11,321 bases of DNA from an uncultured Clostridia bacterium. Its GTDB lineage: Bacteria; Bacillota; Clostridia; Oscillospirales; Oscillospiraceae. Location: contig CAMWTG010000060.1 of assembly GCA_947177115.1 (NCBI GenBank), positions 1 through 11,321 of the forward strand, given 5' to 3'. A model generated the notes under the pieces. The model was not told where the DNA came from, made no database searches, and saw only the letters and a program-made list of their open reading frames with translations. How positions within the stretch are numbered: position 1 is the stretch's first letter; the number at the start of each line of letters is the position of its first letter. Both the position numbers and the translations under genes were made by a program. This document shows, piece by piece, positions 1 through 6,460 of the stretch.

Positions 1-1
1 T

Positions 2-166
2 TGGATGCCGCGGATCTTCAATCTTCAGCATCCGATCCCTGATTTCTTCCATCTTGTGCACCCCCGCCACATTTTTATGAGACGGGCGTACGGTGAAGTG
101 CCGGAACACTGGGACTTCATCTACGGTAGGGCTATCCCGGTTCTGGAGAGCATGGGAGTGACATGA
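2..166 (+). CDS. C-terminal part of an unidentified protein
   Basis: The frame is open from the window edge to a TGA at 164-166, giving about 54 residues that end in IPVLESMGVT. The stretch is rich in aromatic residues and prolines (HPRHIF, EHWDFIYG) and has ordinary codon use for the region, so it looks like real coding sequence. I do not recognise the family. An ATG at 5-7 is possible, but the gene probably begins upstream of the window. The TGA overlaps an ATG (acATGAtgg), as at translationally coupled operon junctions. What follows that ATG is group II intron sequence in another frame, so the next gene of this operon appears to have been replaced. Confidence 0.45.
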   Translation, partial: WMPRIFNLQHPIPDFFHLVHPRHIFMRRAYGEVPEHWDFIYGRAIPVLESMGVT

Positions 167-440
167 TGGATTTGCCAAAAAATCTGCCCGGCCCTCCCTG
201 TCTGCCGACACGCTCCCTCAGTATGTTAAATATGCCAAGTCGAACAGCCTTGCGAGGCGGCTGAAAACTGGCATCTGCGAATTGTGCGGAGCTGAAACCA
301 AAGAAATCCATATGCACCATGTGCGGCGGTTAAAGGATTTGACGGGCAAAAACGAACTGGAACTGAAAATGATGTAAATGCGGCGCAAGTCTATAGCGCT
401 GTGCCCAGAGTGCTATGCAAAGACCAAGCAATATAAATAA
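162..440 (+). pseudogene. ltrA: Group II intron-encoded protein, C-terminal HNH endonuclease fragment
   Basis: The frame reads HDGFAKKSA from 162, then LPQYVKYAKSNSLARRLK, CELCG, an HMHH motif and CPEC, ending at the TAA at 438-440. Intron maturases end in this way: a short D/En region with an HNH fold, two Cys pairs for metal and a histidine cluster. The protein normally has about 600 residues (reverse transcriptase, maturase X domain, D/En); only about the last 90 codons are here. An in-frame TAA at 375-377 sits where relatives, as I recall them, carry a basic residue, so even this tail is broken. Upstream of 162 the frame closes at once and sequence of an unrelated gene begins, which marks a deletion or recombination joint. 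Domain V starts 23 bases after the stop, as expected. Confidence 0.85.
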
Positions 441-463
441 TTCCAGACTTATAGACAAATGGA

Positions 464-497
464 GAGTCGGATACGCCGAGAGGTGTACGTCCGGTTC
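464..497 (+). ncRNA. Group II intron domain V
   Basis: This is a 34-base hairpin, the standard size of domain V, which forms the ribozyme active site. The lower stem pairs GAGTCGG (464-470) with CCGGTTC (491-497) and the upper stem pairs ACGCC with GGTGT around a GAGA tetraloop. Compared with the usual bacterial form GAGCCGT...ACGGTTC, the pair 470/491 is G-C instead of T-A, a compensated change. Position 467 is T instead of C, so the catalytic triad would read AGU and not AGC, with a U-G wobble keeping the pairing. That fits a decaying copy, though natural variation is possible. Confidence 0.85.
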
Positions 498-504
498 GGG
501 AGGG

Positions 505-559
505 GGTTCCGCCGAAACCGCTTGCGAAAGCAAGTATGGCGGGGCGGGGCCTACCTTAT
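505..559 (+). ncRNA. Group II intron domain VI and 3' splice site
   Basis: A hairpin with the perfect apical stem CTTGC/GCAAG (521-525 with 530-534) closed by a GAAA loop, and a lower stem CCGCC/GGCGG (509-513 with 538-542). The strand then runs CCTACCTTAT to 559. A553 would be the branch-point adenosine, 7 bases from the 3' end, and AT at 558-559 is the usual 3' AY. The exact splice position is an inference; it agrees with the open frame of the downstream exon. Confidence 0.7.
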
Positions 560-1207
560 GAGGTCACACCCCCGGCCTACTGGAAGCTCAGCGGGACTAC
601 CTTTGACGAAACGCTGGAATACTCCGGTCAGATCATCAAGGTGTCCGACTATGATAAGCCCTCCAATCTGGGCGTGACCATCGCCAAGCGGGGCAACGCC
701 GAGGTGCTGGCGGGGAGCCAGATGCGCTATGACTTCACGGTGGCCAACACCTCCAACGTACCGCTGGACAACTTCTTCTGGCATGACCGTATCCCCACTG
801 ATGCAGCCACGGCCATGATGCTGACCACCGGCACTTACAGCGCACGGCTGAACTACCGCATCCTCTATAAGACCAGCTCCGGCGGAGACTATCAGGTGCT
901 GGCCTCCAACCTGACCAGCACCAGCAGCTACGCCTTCAACCTCAACGCCATTCCCACCCAGGCGGGCGAAAAGGTCACGGAGATCTATTTCGACTTTGGC
1001 AAGGTCCCCGTGGGCTTCCAGTCCGTCACCAGCCCCACGCTGAATGTGGTGGTCAGCGGCAATATTGCCAACGGCTATCAGCTGATGAACCGGGCTGACG
1101 CGGGCGGCAAGTACCAGGGTACATGGCAGACAGCCCAGGCGTATTGGGTCACGATCGTCCGGAAACTCAATACAACTACTCCCACTCTGCCCAAGACGGG
1201 CTATTAA
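560..1207 (+). CDS. C-terminal exon of a surface protein ending in LPKTGY
   Basis: About 215 residues continue the frame from the intron splice site to the TAA at 1205-1207. The composition is that of a secreted beta-rich protein: many Thr, Ser, Asn, Tyr, Gly and no cysteine. The motif YDFTVANTSNVPLDNFFWHD matches my recollection of DUF11/SpaA-like repeat proteins of clostridial cell surfaces. The last residues are LPKTGY, a sortase-type LPxTG motif, but the protein stops right there with no hydrophobic segment or basic tail. I recall relatives ending the same way, so this may not be a truncation. The first half of the gene, with any signal peptide, is missing because the 5' exon and most of the intron are gone, so the gene is not expressed normally here. 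An intact relative would be an adhesin or coat protein at the cell envelope. Confidence 0.7.
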   Translation, partial: EVTPPAYWKLSGTTFDETLEYSGQIIKVSDYDKPSNLGVTIAKRGNAEVLAGSQMRYDFTVANTSNVPLDNFFWHDRIPTDAATAMMLTTGTYSARLNYRILYKTSSGGDYQVLASNLTSTSSYAFNLNAIPTQAGEKVTEIYFDFGKVPVGFQSVTSPTLNVVVSGNIANGYQLMNRADAGGKYQGTWQTAQAYWVTIVRKLNTTTPTLPKTGY

Positions 1208-1219
1208 CATCCTTTTTCC

Positions 1220-1253
1220 ATGGAGGGGCGGCCTGGCGGCCGTCCCTCTCCAT
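1220..1253 (+). terminator. Hairpin after the surface protein gene
   Basis: An inverted repeat lies 12 bases after the TAA: ATGGAGGGGCGGCC (1220-1233), loop TGGC, then GGCCGTCCCTCTCCAT (1238-1253). The arms pair along their whole length apart from two one-base bulges. The sequence after it (ATTATTT) is only moderately T-rich, so termination may be partial. It sits exactly between two genes that have no obvious link. Confidence 0.55.
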
Positions 1254-1281
1254 ATTATTTGACGAGGTGAGGAAAATCAAG

Positions 1282-1899
1282 ATGGACATGGAATCTACCA
1301 TTACTGTGCTGCGCAGAGAGGAGCTGCTGCTGGAACACGCTCCCCACAGCGTACAGTTTCAGGCTCTGACAGAGAAGCTGCTCGCCGTTTTCTCCACTAC
1401 TGCGGTGATCCCGCCGCTGACCGCCCTGGAGATCCGCTTTTATTCCACGCTGGCCCTTCTCCACGATATTGGGAAGCAGGCGATCCCGCCGGCAATACTC
1501 AACAAGCCCGGACCGCTGACGGCGGAGGAGTTTGATGTGATGAAATCCCACACGACACAGGGCTGCCGGATACTGGAGGAACACCCGGCGCTGCGCCAGT
1601 GCGAGGCGTTTTCCGCCATCTGCGATGTTTGCCGCCACCACCACGAACGCTGGGACGGCGGCGGGTATCCGGACAGACTGACGGGCGTCTGCATTGCTCC
1701 GTGGGTGCAGGTGGTGGGCCTTGCGGATGCCTTTGAAGCTTTGGTACACCCCAGAGTGTATAAGCAGGCGTACTCCGTGGATCAGGCCCGCCGTATGATC
1801 GTCTCCGGGGCCTGCGGAACATTTAACCCGCAGATGCTGGCGGTCTTCAGCAGCGATATTTTTGCCATCGCCGGCACCGTCTATGGCAGCATTATGTAA
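1282..1899 (+). CDS. Stand-alone HD-GYP domain phosphohydrolase
   Basis: HD-GYP enzymes hydrolyse cyclic di-GMP or related dinucleotides in the cytoplasm. The 205-residue product is essentially the catalytic domain alone: HDIGK with H61-D62, the IPPAILNKPG segment, H90, the triple His plus Glu at 119-122, GGGYP with GYP at 128-130, and D149 in LADAFEAL. Family metal ligands therefore all appear present. The late family motif FDP reads FNP here. No receiver, PAS or membrane segment precedes it; the N-terminal 45 residues are helical, with HS at 22-23 matching the family's first conserved histidine. The start at 1282 was chosen because GAGGTGAGGA (1264-1273) lies at the right distance; ATG 1288 is an alternative. 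The frame is open upstream to 1123, but that part overlaps the surface protein gene. The stop lies 3 bases from the stop of the convergent peptidase gene. Substrate and partner are unknown. Confidence 0.85.
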   Translation: MDMESTITVLRREELLLEHAPHSVQFQALTEKLLAVFSTTAVIPPLTALEIRFYSTLALLHDIGKQAIPPAILNKPGPLTAEEFDVMKSHTTQGCRILEEHPALRQCEAFSAICDVCRHHHERWDGGGYPDRLTGVCIAPWVQVVGLADAFEALVHPRVYKQAYSVDQARRMIVSGACGTFNPQMLAVFSSDIFAIAGTVYGSIM

Positions 1900-1902
1900 G
1901 GA

Positions 1903-2970
1903 TCATAATTCTATTAGATCATGGGGTACGCTGATTAGGTTTTCATAGCCGTCCCCCCGGATGATAACCTGATCCTCAATGCGGACGCCACCCCATCCTG
2001 GAACGTAAAGGCCGGGTTCAATGGTGGTTACTATATTTTCTGTATAGACATACGGAGCGTCTTTACGGATAAAAGGAAATTCATGGACAAAAAGTCCGAT
2101 CCCGTGGCCAATCCCGCCGTAGTGATAGGGGAAATATGGTGTATCCTGAATGGCTTGGACAGATGCAGCATAAATGTCTCCACCTGTCACGCCTGCTTTC
2201 ATAGCAGCAAGGGAATCCTCGACCATCTGCTTTTCCAGCGCATAGATTTCCTTCTGCCGGTCATTCGCTTTACCAACGACCACTGTGCGGGTCATATCGC
2301 TCATATACCCGTTAAACTGGCATCCGTAGTCCATCAGGACAAAATCCCCGTACTGGATCGCTCGATCAGAGGGAATGCCATGGAGCAGACTGGTGTTCGG
2401 CCCGGAAACAAGAATATTGCCATATGGTTGGGTATCCGCTCCCTCGAAAACCATGTAGGCGGAGAGTTTGGCGGCCAGTTCTTTTTCCGTGACGCCAACA
2501 CGGATGTCTTTCACGATGCGGTGGAACGCGCGGCAGGCAATGTCACAGGCCGCCCGCAAATATTCGATCTCCTGCGGAGTCTTGATGCTGCGGAGCTTCT
2601 CCACCACATCTTGGGTAGGCACCAGCGCAGCATCCGTTTCGCTTTGGAGCGCGCTGTACTCACCAAAACTCATGGCATCGGACTCAAACGCCAAGCTGTG
2701 GATCTTCTGCTCCTTCAGGATATGGGCGACAGCCTTCATGACGCTGCCGCCGTTTTCCCGCCAGTTGACCAAGGCGAAATCCGGCGCTTCTATGGAAGCC
2801 TGTTCGGTATAGCGGGGATCGGTGATGAGAAAGCCATCGTTGGGCGTCATCAGAACGTAGGAATCGGCCCCTCGAAAGCCGCTAGCCCAGCGAACATTGG
2901 GCCTCTTTTTAAGGAAGATGGCCTCGGCAGTACTCTGACCGAGCCAAGGGAGCAGTCGCTGGTTGTACAT
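1903..2970 (-). CDS. M24 family metallopeptidase (Xaa-Pro aminopeptidase-like)
   Basis: A cytoplasmic enzyme expected to remove the first residue from peptides with proline at position 2. The 355 residues show the usual two parts: a creatinase-like N-terminal domain (about 1-125) and a pita-bread catalytic domain (about 130-355). All five expected metal ligands are present: D214 (VLMDYG), D225 (MSDMTRT), H289 (GIGHGIG), E318 (TIEPGLY) and E332 (VRIEDQ), plus H197 and H296 near the active site. Length is normal for the family and nothing is broken, unlike its neighbours. ATG 2970 was chosen because GGAGAG precedes it closely and the family begins at this point. A TTG at 3021 with AAAGGAG in front would add 17 residues. 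It is the only minus-strand gene and has no functional tie to conjugation, so it is either cargo or host chromosome beside the element. Confidence 0.9.
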   Translation of the reverse strand: MYNQRLLPWLGQSTAEAIFLKKRPNVRWASGFRGADSYVLMTPNDGFLITDPRYTEQASIEAPDFALVNWRENGGSVMKAVAHILKEQKIHSLAFESDAMSFGEYSALQSETDAALVPTQDVVEKLRSIKTPQEIEYLRAACDIACRAFHRIVKDIRVGVTEKELAAKLSAYMVFEGADTQPYGNILVSGPNTSLLHGIPSDRAIQYGDFVLMDYGCQFNGYMSDMTRTVVVGKANDRQKEIYALEKQMVEDSLAAMKAGVTGGDIYAASVQAIQDTPYFPYHYGGIGHGIGLFVHEFPFIRKDAPYVYTENIVTTIEPGLYVPGWGGVRIEDQVIIRGDGYENLISVPHDLIEL

Positions 2971-3035
2971 AGATTTCTCTCCATTCTGTATAGGTGTTTG
3001 CAGAATCTGATGCAGCTGCAATGTGTCGCTCCTTT

Positions 3036-3064
3036 ATTATAACTGGCCATCCTCAAAATACAAA
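3036..3064 (-). promoter_or_regulatory. Probable promoter of the M24 peptidase gene
   Basis: On the minus strand TATAAT (3041 to 3036) forms a perfect -10 box and TTGTAT lies 16 bases upstream as a weak -35. AAAGGAG follows directly on the minus strand, close to the TTG at 3021. If this -10 box is used, transcription would start near 3029, just ahead of both candidate start codons. The assignment is from sequence match only. Confidence 0.5.
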
Positions 3065-3204
3065 TGAAATTTTGATACTATTTCCCAAACAAAACACTTC
3101 AACAAGATTCCGAAAAACATATATCATCTTTCAGGATAAATTCTGAAGACATACTTGCAGGAAAGAGCGGCAGCGCCGCTCCCGCTCTATAGCCAAGGAG
3201 GTGC
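3065..3204. other. AT-rich gap and joint between peptidase promoter and conjugation genes
   Basis: The first 80 bases are clearly more AT-rich than either flank. No RNA gene or convincing + strand promoter is visible. A small inverted repeat GAGCGG/CCGCTC lies at about 3167-3183. In one frame the last 14 codons read EDILAGKSGSAAPAL and stop at TAG 3190-3192, just before AAGGAGG; this could be the tail of a lost upstream conjugation gene, but it is too short to trust. Conjugation-gene sequence begins between about 3190 and 3205. Confidence 0.4.
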
Positions 3205-5058
3205 TATGAAGAAAAATATAAGTCTCTGGCGGTGGGCTGGGCGCTGCTGCTGGGGAATCTGGTGTTCCAGGCGATGAAAGGTATGGCTGCCGGCCTGGGC
3301 TTTGAGGCGGAAGACCCCAAGATGCTGTTCGGCAGAAGCGCGGTCTTCTCGTTTCTGCTGCTGGCAAGTCCGCAGCTCTGTGAGCTCGTGCTGGATATGA
3401 CCTCCAGGGTCATCGCGCTTCTGAAGCTGCCAAACGCCGTCAACGTTCATCTGGTGGACGCGAGTATTCTGGGGAATCTGTTGGCCGGATGGCTGGTAGT
3501 GATTATTTTCAACTTCATCATCATGTGGAAGGTATTGAAGCTGCTGCTGAAGATCGCAGAGCAGTATGTGGTGCTGTCCACCCTGACCATTGCCGCGCCG
3601 CTGGCCTTCTCCATGGGCGGCAGCAAAAGCACCGCGCCCATCTTCGCAGGCTGGTGCCGGATGTACGGCAGTATGTGCCTGCTGATGGTGTCGAACGTGA
3701 TGTTCTTCAAGATGCTGCTGTCGGTTATGTCGGCCATCCCCAGCGGACTGGACGTGATCCCCTGGATGGTGCTGATCCTCAGCATAGTGAAGGTGGCCAA
3801 GCGGATGGACGACACCATTACCCGCATCGGTCTGAATCCGGCGCAGACGGGAGCGCCCGGCGGCAGGAGCATACCCGGTATGCTGGCCGCTACGGTCATG
3901 CACGGCGCGGTGTCCCAAGTGACGAAAACTATTGGCGGGGCCATCGGCGGCGCTGTTGGGGGCACAGCCGGAAATATTGTGAAAGGCATTACCGGAGCAA
4001 GGACTGTGGCGGCGGGACACGGCGCAGCAGGAAAAGCTCTGTGACCTATGGCACACGCCGGGCGCCCAGCTATGTACCGCCTTCGTCTGGCAGCAATGGC
4101 GCAGAAGCAGGCGGTACAGCTGCAGCGCCGCAGGGGACGCAGTCTCGCGGCAGTGGATTTGGCGAGGGCCGGACTGGCGGCGGAGGCTTTAGCAGAGACA
4201 GCCGTGGCAGCTTTGGCGGAAGCAGTCGCGGCGGAGGCTTTGGTTCCAGCCGCAGCGGCAATTTCGGCGGAGGTTCCCGTGGAGGAGGTTTCGGCAGCTC
4301 ACGCACCGGCGGTTCCGGTACAGGCTGTGGCGGCAGCTTTGGCAGCGGATCACGCAACCGCAACGGTTCTGACGGCATAGTCGAGCACACGAGCGCTGAG
4401 CGCAGCCAATCCGGCACGGCAGGAACAAATCAACTTTCCAAGCCTGCTAATGGTAAATCACCGGCGAGCAGTGCTCCGGGTACGGCTTCTGCGGAGAAAA
4501 TTGCCGTGAAAGGTAGCGATGCTCCAAGGGGTTCTCAGCCCGGTGTGTCAGGTACGGGAATATCCCCATCTGCCACCCGTTCCACCCGCTATCAGGCGGG
4601 CGAGAAGGCGGTCCGGCAACGTGCCGCTGATCCCAGTAAAGCGGCGGCAGCTCCCGGCAAGGGTACTGTCTCCAGGCAGAGCGCGCCTGGACAGCCAACG
4701 GAGACCCGTTCTACCCGCCGGGAGAGTGTACATTCAGAGCGACCCGCAGTGGAGCACAGCTCCAAGCGCACCGGTAAGCGGTCCGGTCCGGCAGGAACGC
4801 AGCAAATCTCCCGTGTCCATTGGAACTCCGGCGGCTGCGGCCACTCCCGGTATACGCTCCGATATAGCAGGAACCGCGCCGGATCGCTCCCGTGCGTTTG
4901 AGAAGGGCCGGACGGCTGGAAACCAGGCAAAACGGGCGAAAGGGAAAAATGCCGGCCAGGGCGTGACGCCTCCCGGCAAGCGTTCCTGGCCTCAGTTCCG
5001 CGCCGCCCGCATCGAAACCGCAGTCCGGCGCAAAACCGCCAGACCGCAGCGGCCATAG
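3205..5058 (+). pseudogene. TrbL-like conjugation membrane protein, N-terminus lost, two frameshifts
   Basis: TrbL/VirB6-type proteins form the inner-membrane part of the transfer channel. The frame from 3205 begins YEEKYKSLAVGW with no start codon and an upstream stop at 3190, so the N-terminal membrane part is gone. Membrane helices are visible at about 3229-3282, 3334-3378, 3478-3546 and 3661-3800. The segment around GWCRMYGSMCLLM and the end RIGLNPAQTG match my recollection of clostridial ICE TrbL proteins. The frame stops at TGA 4042-4044, but the coding pattern continues one frame back from 4035 (KSSVTYGTRRAP) as a long Gly/Ser/Arg/Pro-rich tail. Near 4800 it returns to the first frame (TPAAAATPG, then RSDIAGTAPDRS) and stops at TAG 5056-5058. 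Repaired, the piece would be about 618 residues. The next gene starts 14 bases later with GGAGG. Programmed shifting at the first site is possible; decay is more likely. Confidence 0.75.
4190..4330 (+). repeat. Glycine-rich imperfect repeats in the TrbL tail
   Basis: In the -1 frame the protein reads GGSSRGGGFGSSRSGNF followed by GGGSRGGGFGSSRTGG, an approximately 16-residue unit in two close copies with looser copies before it. The DNA shows matching GGCGGAGG and GGTTTCGG words. It encodes a flexible, positively charged tail. Its repetitive nature makes slippage-type frame errors likely here. Confidence 0.6.
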
Positions 5059-5072
5059 CGGAGGTATAGGCC

Positions 5073-6056
5073 ATGGAGGATAAGCGCCATGGCCTTGCCT
5101 CTGTTGCGGTCATTGTAACGGCGCTGCTGCTTACGCCGCTGATGATCTTCACCGCATTGCCGAATATGTTCTTCGGCTTTGATGAGGATGACCTCCTCTG
5201 GCTCATCGCCGTCAGCTCCGTGCTGCACCAGCAGGACTTGGACAGTATGAGCGCGGCGGATATCCGGCAATTCTGTACCTCCCGGCTGACAGTGGACCCT
5301 CTCTTGGAGGGGGCCGCGCTGAAGGTGGAGATTGGAAAGATCGCCCCAGAACAGCTTATGGACCAGTTGGGATTTGACGATGAAGCCAGGATCTGGGCGG
5401 GAGTATTGTATGAGGTCCTTTCTGAAAGCGATGCTCTTGAGAAATACAGGGATCATTTCGATATTCCGCCGCCCAGCTACGAGGGCGATACCTCCGGCGG
5501 CGGCAGCATCACTCCCGGCGGGTCCGGCAGCAGCGGGGATAACGCCATAGATATTTCCGCTTTTATCAGTCCCAACACCAAGAACAATCTTGATTTGGCT
5601 GCATATGCCATTCAGGCGTGGGAAAACGGCTGGGGCTATGTCTGGGGGACTTACGGCAACGTCCTGACCCAATCGCTGTTTGATTACAAGCTCCAACAGT
5701 ATCCGGACGGCGTGGGCAAATATGCGGACTTTATCCGGAATAACTGGCTGAACCGCCGGACAGCGGACTGCGTAGGACTCATCAAGGGATATGGCTGGCT
5801 GGACGCAAGTTCTCTGGAGATCAAGTACGGAACCAATGGAATGCCGGACTATGGCGTGAACCAGATGTACCAGTCTGCCACAGAGTCCGGAACCATGGAC
5901 GCCATGCCGGACATCGTGGGGCTGGCCGTCTGGAAGCAGGGCCATATCGGCGGCTACATCGGAAACGGCTATGTGATCGAGGCCATGGGGACGAAGTACG
6001 GCGTTGTGAAGACGGAACTGTCCAAGCGCAGCTGGTCCGGCTGGAGGCGCAGTTAG
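5073..6056 (+). CDS. NlpC/P60 family cell-wall hydrolase of the conjugation system
   Basis: Conjugative elements of Gram-positive bacteria encode a peptidoglycan hydrolase that opens the wall for the channel. This 327-residue protein has one membrane helix at about 11-31, an exported helical stalk domain (35-130), a Gly/Ser/Pro linker (132-158) and an NlpC/P60-like domain (about 170-327). The catalytic pair is visible: C233 in TADCVGLIKGY and H291 in WKQGHIGGYIG, with YVWG before and YVIEA after. The start ATG 5073 has GGAGG 8 bases upstream. The domain ends normally up to KRSWSGW, then only RRS follows before TAG. Relatives, as I recall them, run some 10-15 residues further, and the DNA after about 6030 belongs to another protein's frame. 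The C-terminus is therefore probably cut by a joint, though the catalytic residues survive. It may still be active if the last strand is dispensable. Confidence 0.8.
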   Translation: MEDKRHGLASVAVIVTALLLTPLMIFTALPNMFFGFDEDDLLWLIAVSSVLHQQDLDSMSAADIRQFCTSRLTVDPLLEGAALKVEIGKIAPEQLMDQLGFDDEARIWAGVLYEVLSESDALEKYRDHFDIPPPSYEGDTSGGGSITPGGSGSSGDNAIDISAFISPNTKNNLDLAAYAIQAWENGWGYVWGTYGNVLTQSLFDYKLQQYPDGVGKYADFIRNNWLNRRTADCVGLIKGYGWLDASSLEIKYGTNGMPDYGVNQMYQSATESGTMDAMPDIVGLAVWKQGHIGGYIGNGYVIEAMGTKYGVVKTELSKRSWSGWRRS

Positions 6057-6178
6057 CCGATGCCGTTGAAACTGTGATCGCCAATCGAAAATAAGAACTG
6101 CTGCTTCTGGAGGCGGACTTCCTGAAATACAGGGGCCGCCTCCTGGAGCTGGCGGAGGAAGGATCAGATGAACATTGA
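6026..6178 (+). pseudogene. C-terminal scrap of an unidentified helical protein
   Basis: In the frame of 6041 the sequence reads AQLVRLEAQLADAVETVIAN, then RK and a TAA at 6092-6094. The same frame then continues ELLLLEADFLKYRGRLLELAEEGSDEH to a TGA at 6176-6178. The heptad-like leucines and alternating charge on both sides of the TAA suggest one coiled-coil protein whose CAA (Gln) codon became TAA. The last codons overlap the PrgI start (ATG 6168), as in a packed operon. I do not recognise the family. Its N-terminal part has been lost where the NlpC/P60 gene joins. Confidence 0.4.
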
Positions 6179-6460
6179 AACCTACTACATACCGACCAAT
6201 TTCACAGATGCCGGGCGGGTCATGGGCCTGTTTGAGCTTCGCAATATGATAGAAGCGGTTCTGCTGGCCGGTCCGGCGCTGTATCTGTGCCTTACCCTGC
6301 TGCCTACGGCGCTGACACCAAAGATCATTATCACTATGGTTATCATCGTGCCGCTGGGTGGTTTCGGCCTGCTAGGAATCAATGATGACAGCCTGACCCG
6401 GTGGTTGGGCAACTGGTGGCGCTGGCGGAAGGAACGCAGGCTCATCAGCTACCGGGGGGG
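6168..6460 (+). CDS. PrgI family conjugation protein, C-terminus lost
   Basis: Small PrgI-family membrane proteins sit between TrbL and VirB4 in Gram-positive conjugation operons and belong to the inner-membrane complex. The start MNIETYYIPTNFTDAGRVMG is characteristic, followed by two membrane helices (about 26-46 and 51-70) and a Trp/Arg-rich segment at 80-91 (WLGNWWRW). The family pattern runs to ISYRG at 93-97, about where relatives have only a short basic tail left. From 6461 the DNA is that of a radical SAM gene, read out of frame for about 35 codons and then in frame, so the translated product would be a 393-residue chimera ending at 7349. GGAGGAAGG upstream of ATG 6168 is a good ribosome binding site. 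The fusion looks accidental, because the radical SAM part is entered in the wrong frame. Confidence 0.8.

Larger units (their letters stand above)
162..559 (+). mobile_element. 3' remnant of a group II intron
   Basis: The piece contains, in order, the end of the intron-encoded protein (162-440), domain V (464-497), and a domain VI hairpin running to the probable 3' splice site at 559. The probable branch-point A (553) lies 7 bases from the AT at 558-559, the spacing usual for bacterial group II introns, and the downstream coding frame of a surface protein begins right at 560. Domain order and the HNH type of protein resemble the chloroplast-like class of bacterial introns, which is an inference from recalled family members. 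Domains I-III and most of the protein gene are missing, so this copy cannot splice or move by itself. Confidence 0.85.

Noticed and set aside
551..1210. 219-codon minus-strand frame across the surface protein exon
   Set aside because: It is the shadow of a + strand exon with family-like sequence and ends in an LPKTGY motif; no start signal or domain on the minus strand.
2083..3042. 319-codon + strand frame opposite the M24 peptidase
   Set aside because: The minus strand carries all M24 ligands; the + strand reading has no motif and follows the complement of the peptidase codons.
3195..3277. Short gene starting ATG 3206 after AAGGAGG
   Set aside because: The frame closes after 23 codons, and the same bases read as the TrbL-like frame YEEKYKSLA; the start signal may be left from a lost gene or be coincidental.
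3187..4056. 289-codon minus-strand frame opposite TrbL
   Set aside because: Its composition is dominated by Gln, His and Arg, typical of an antisense shadow, while the + strand has membrane helices and family motifs.
4048..4380. 110-codon Ala-rich + strand frame after the TrbL stop
   Set aside because: It is the out-of-frame reading of the Gly/Ser repeat tail; its Ala/Val monotony comes from the repeats and it has no proper ribosome binding site.
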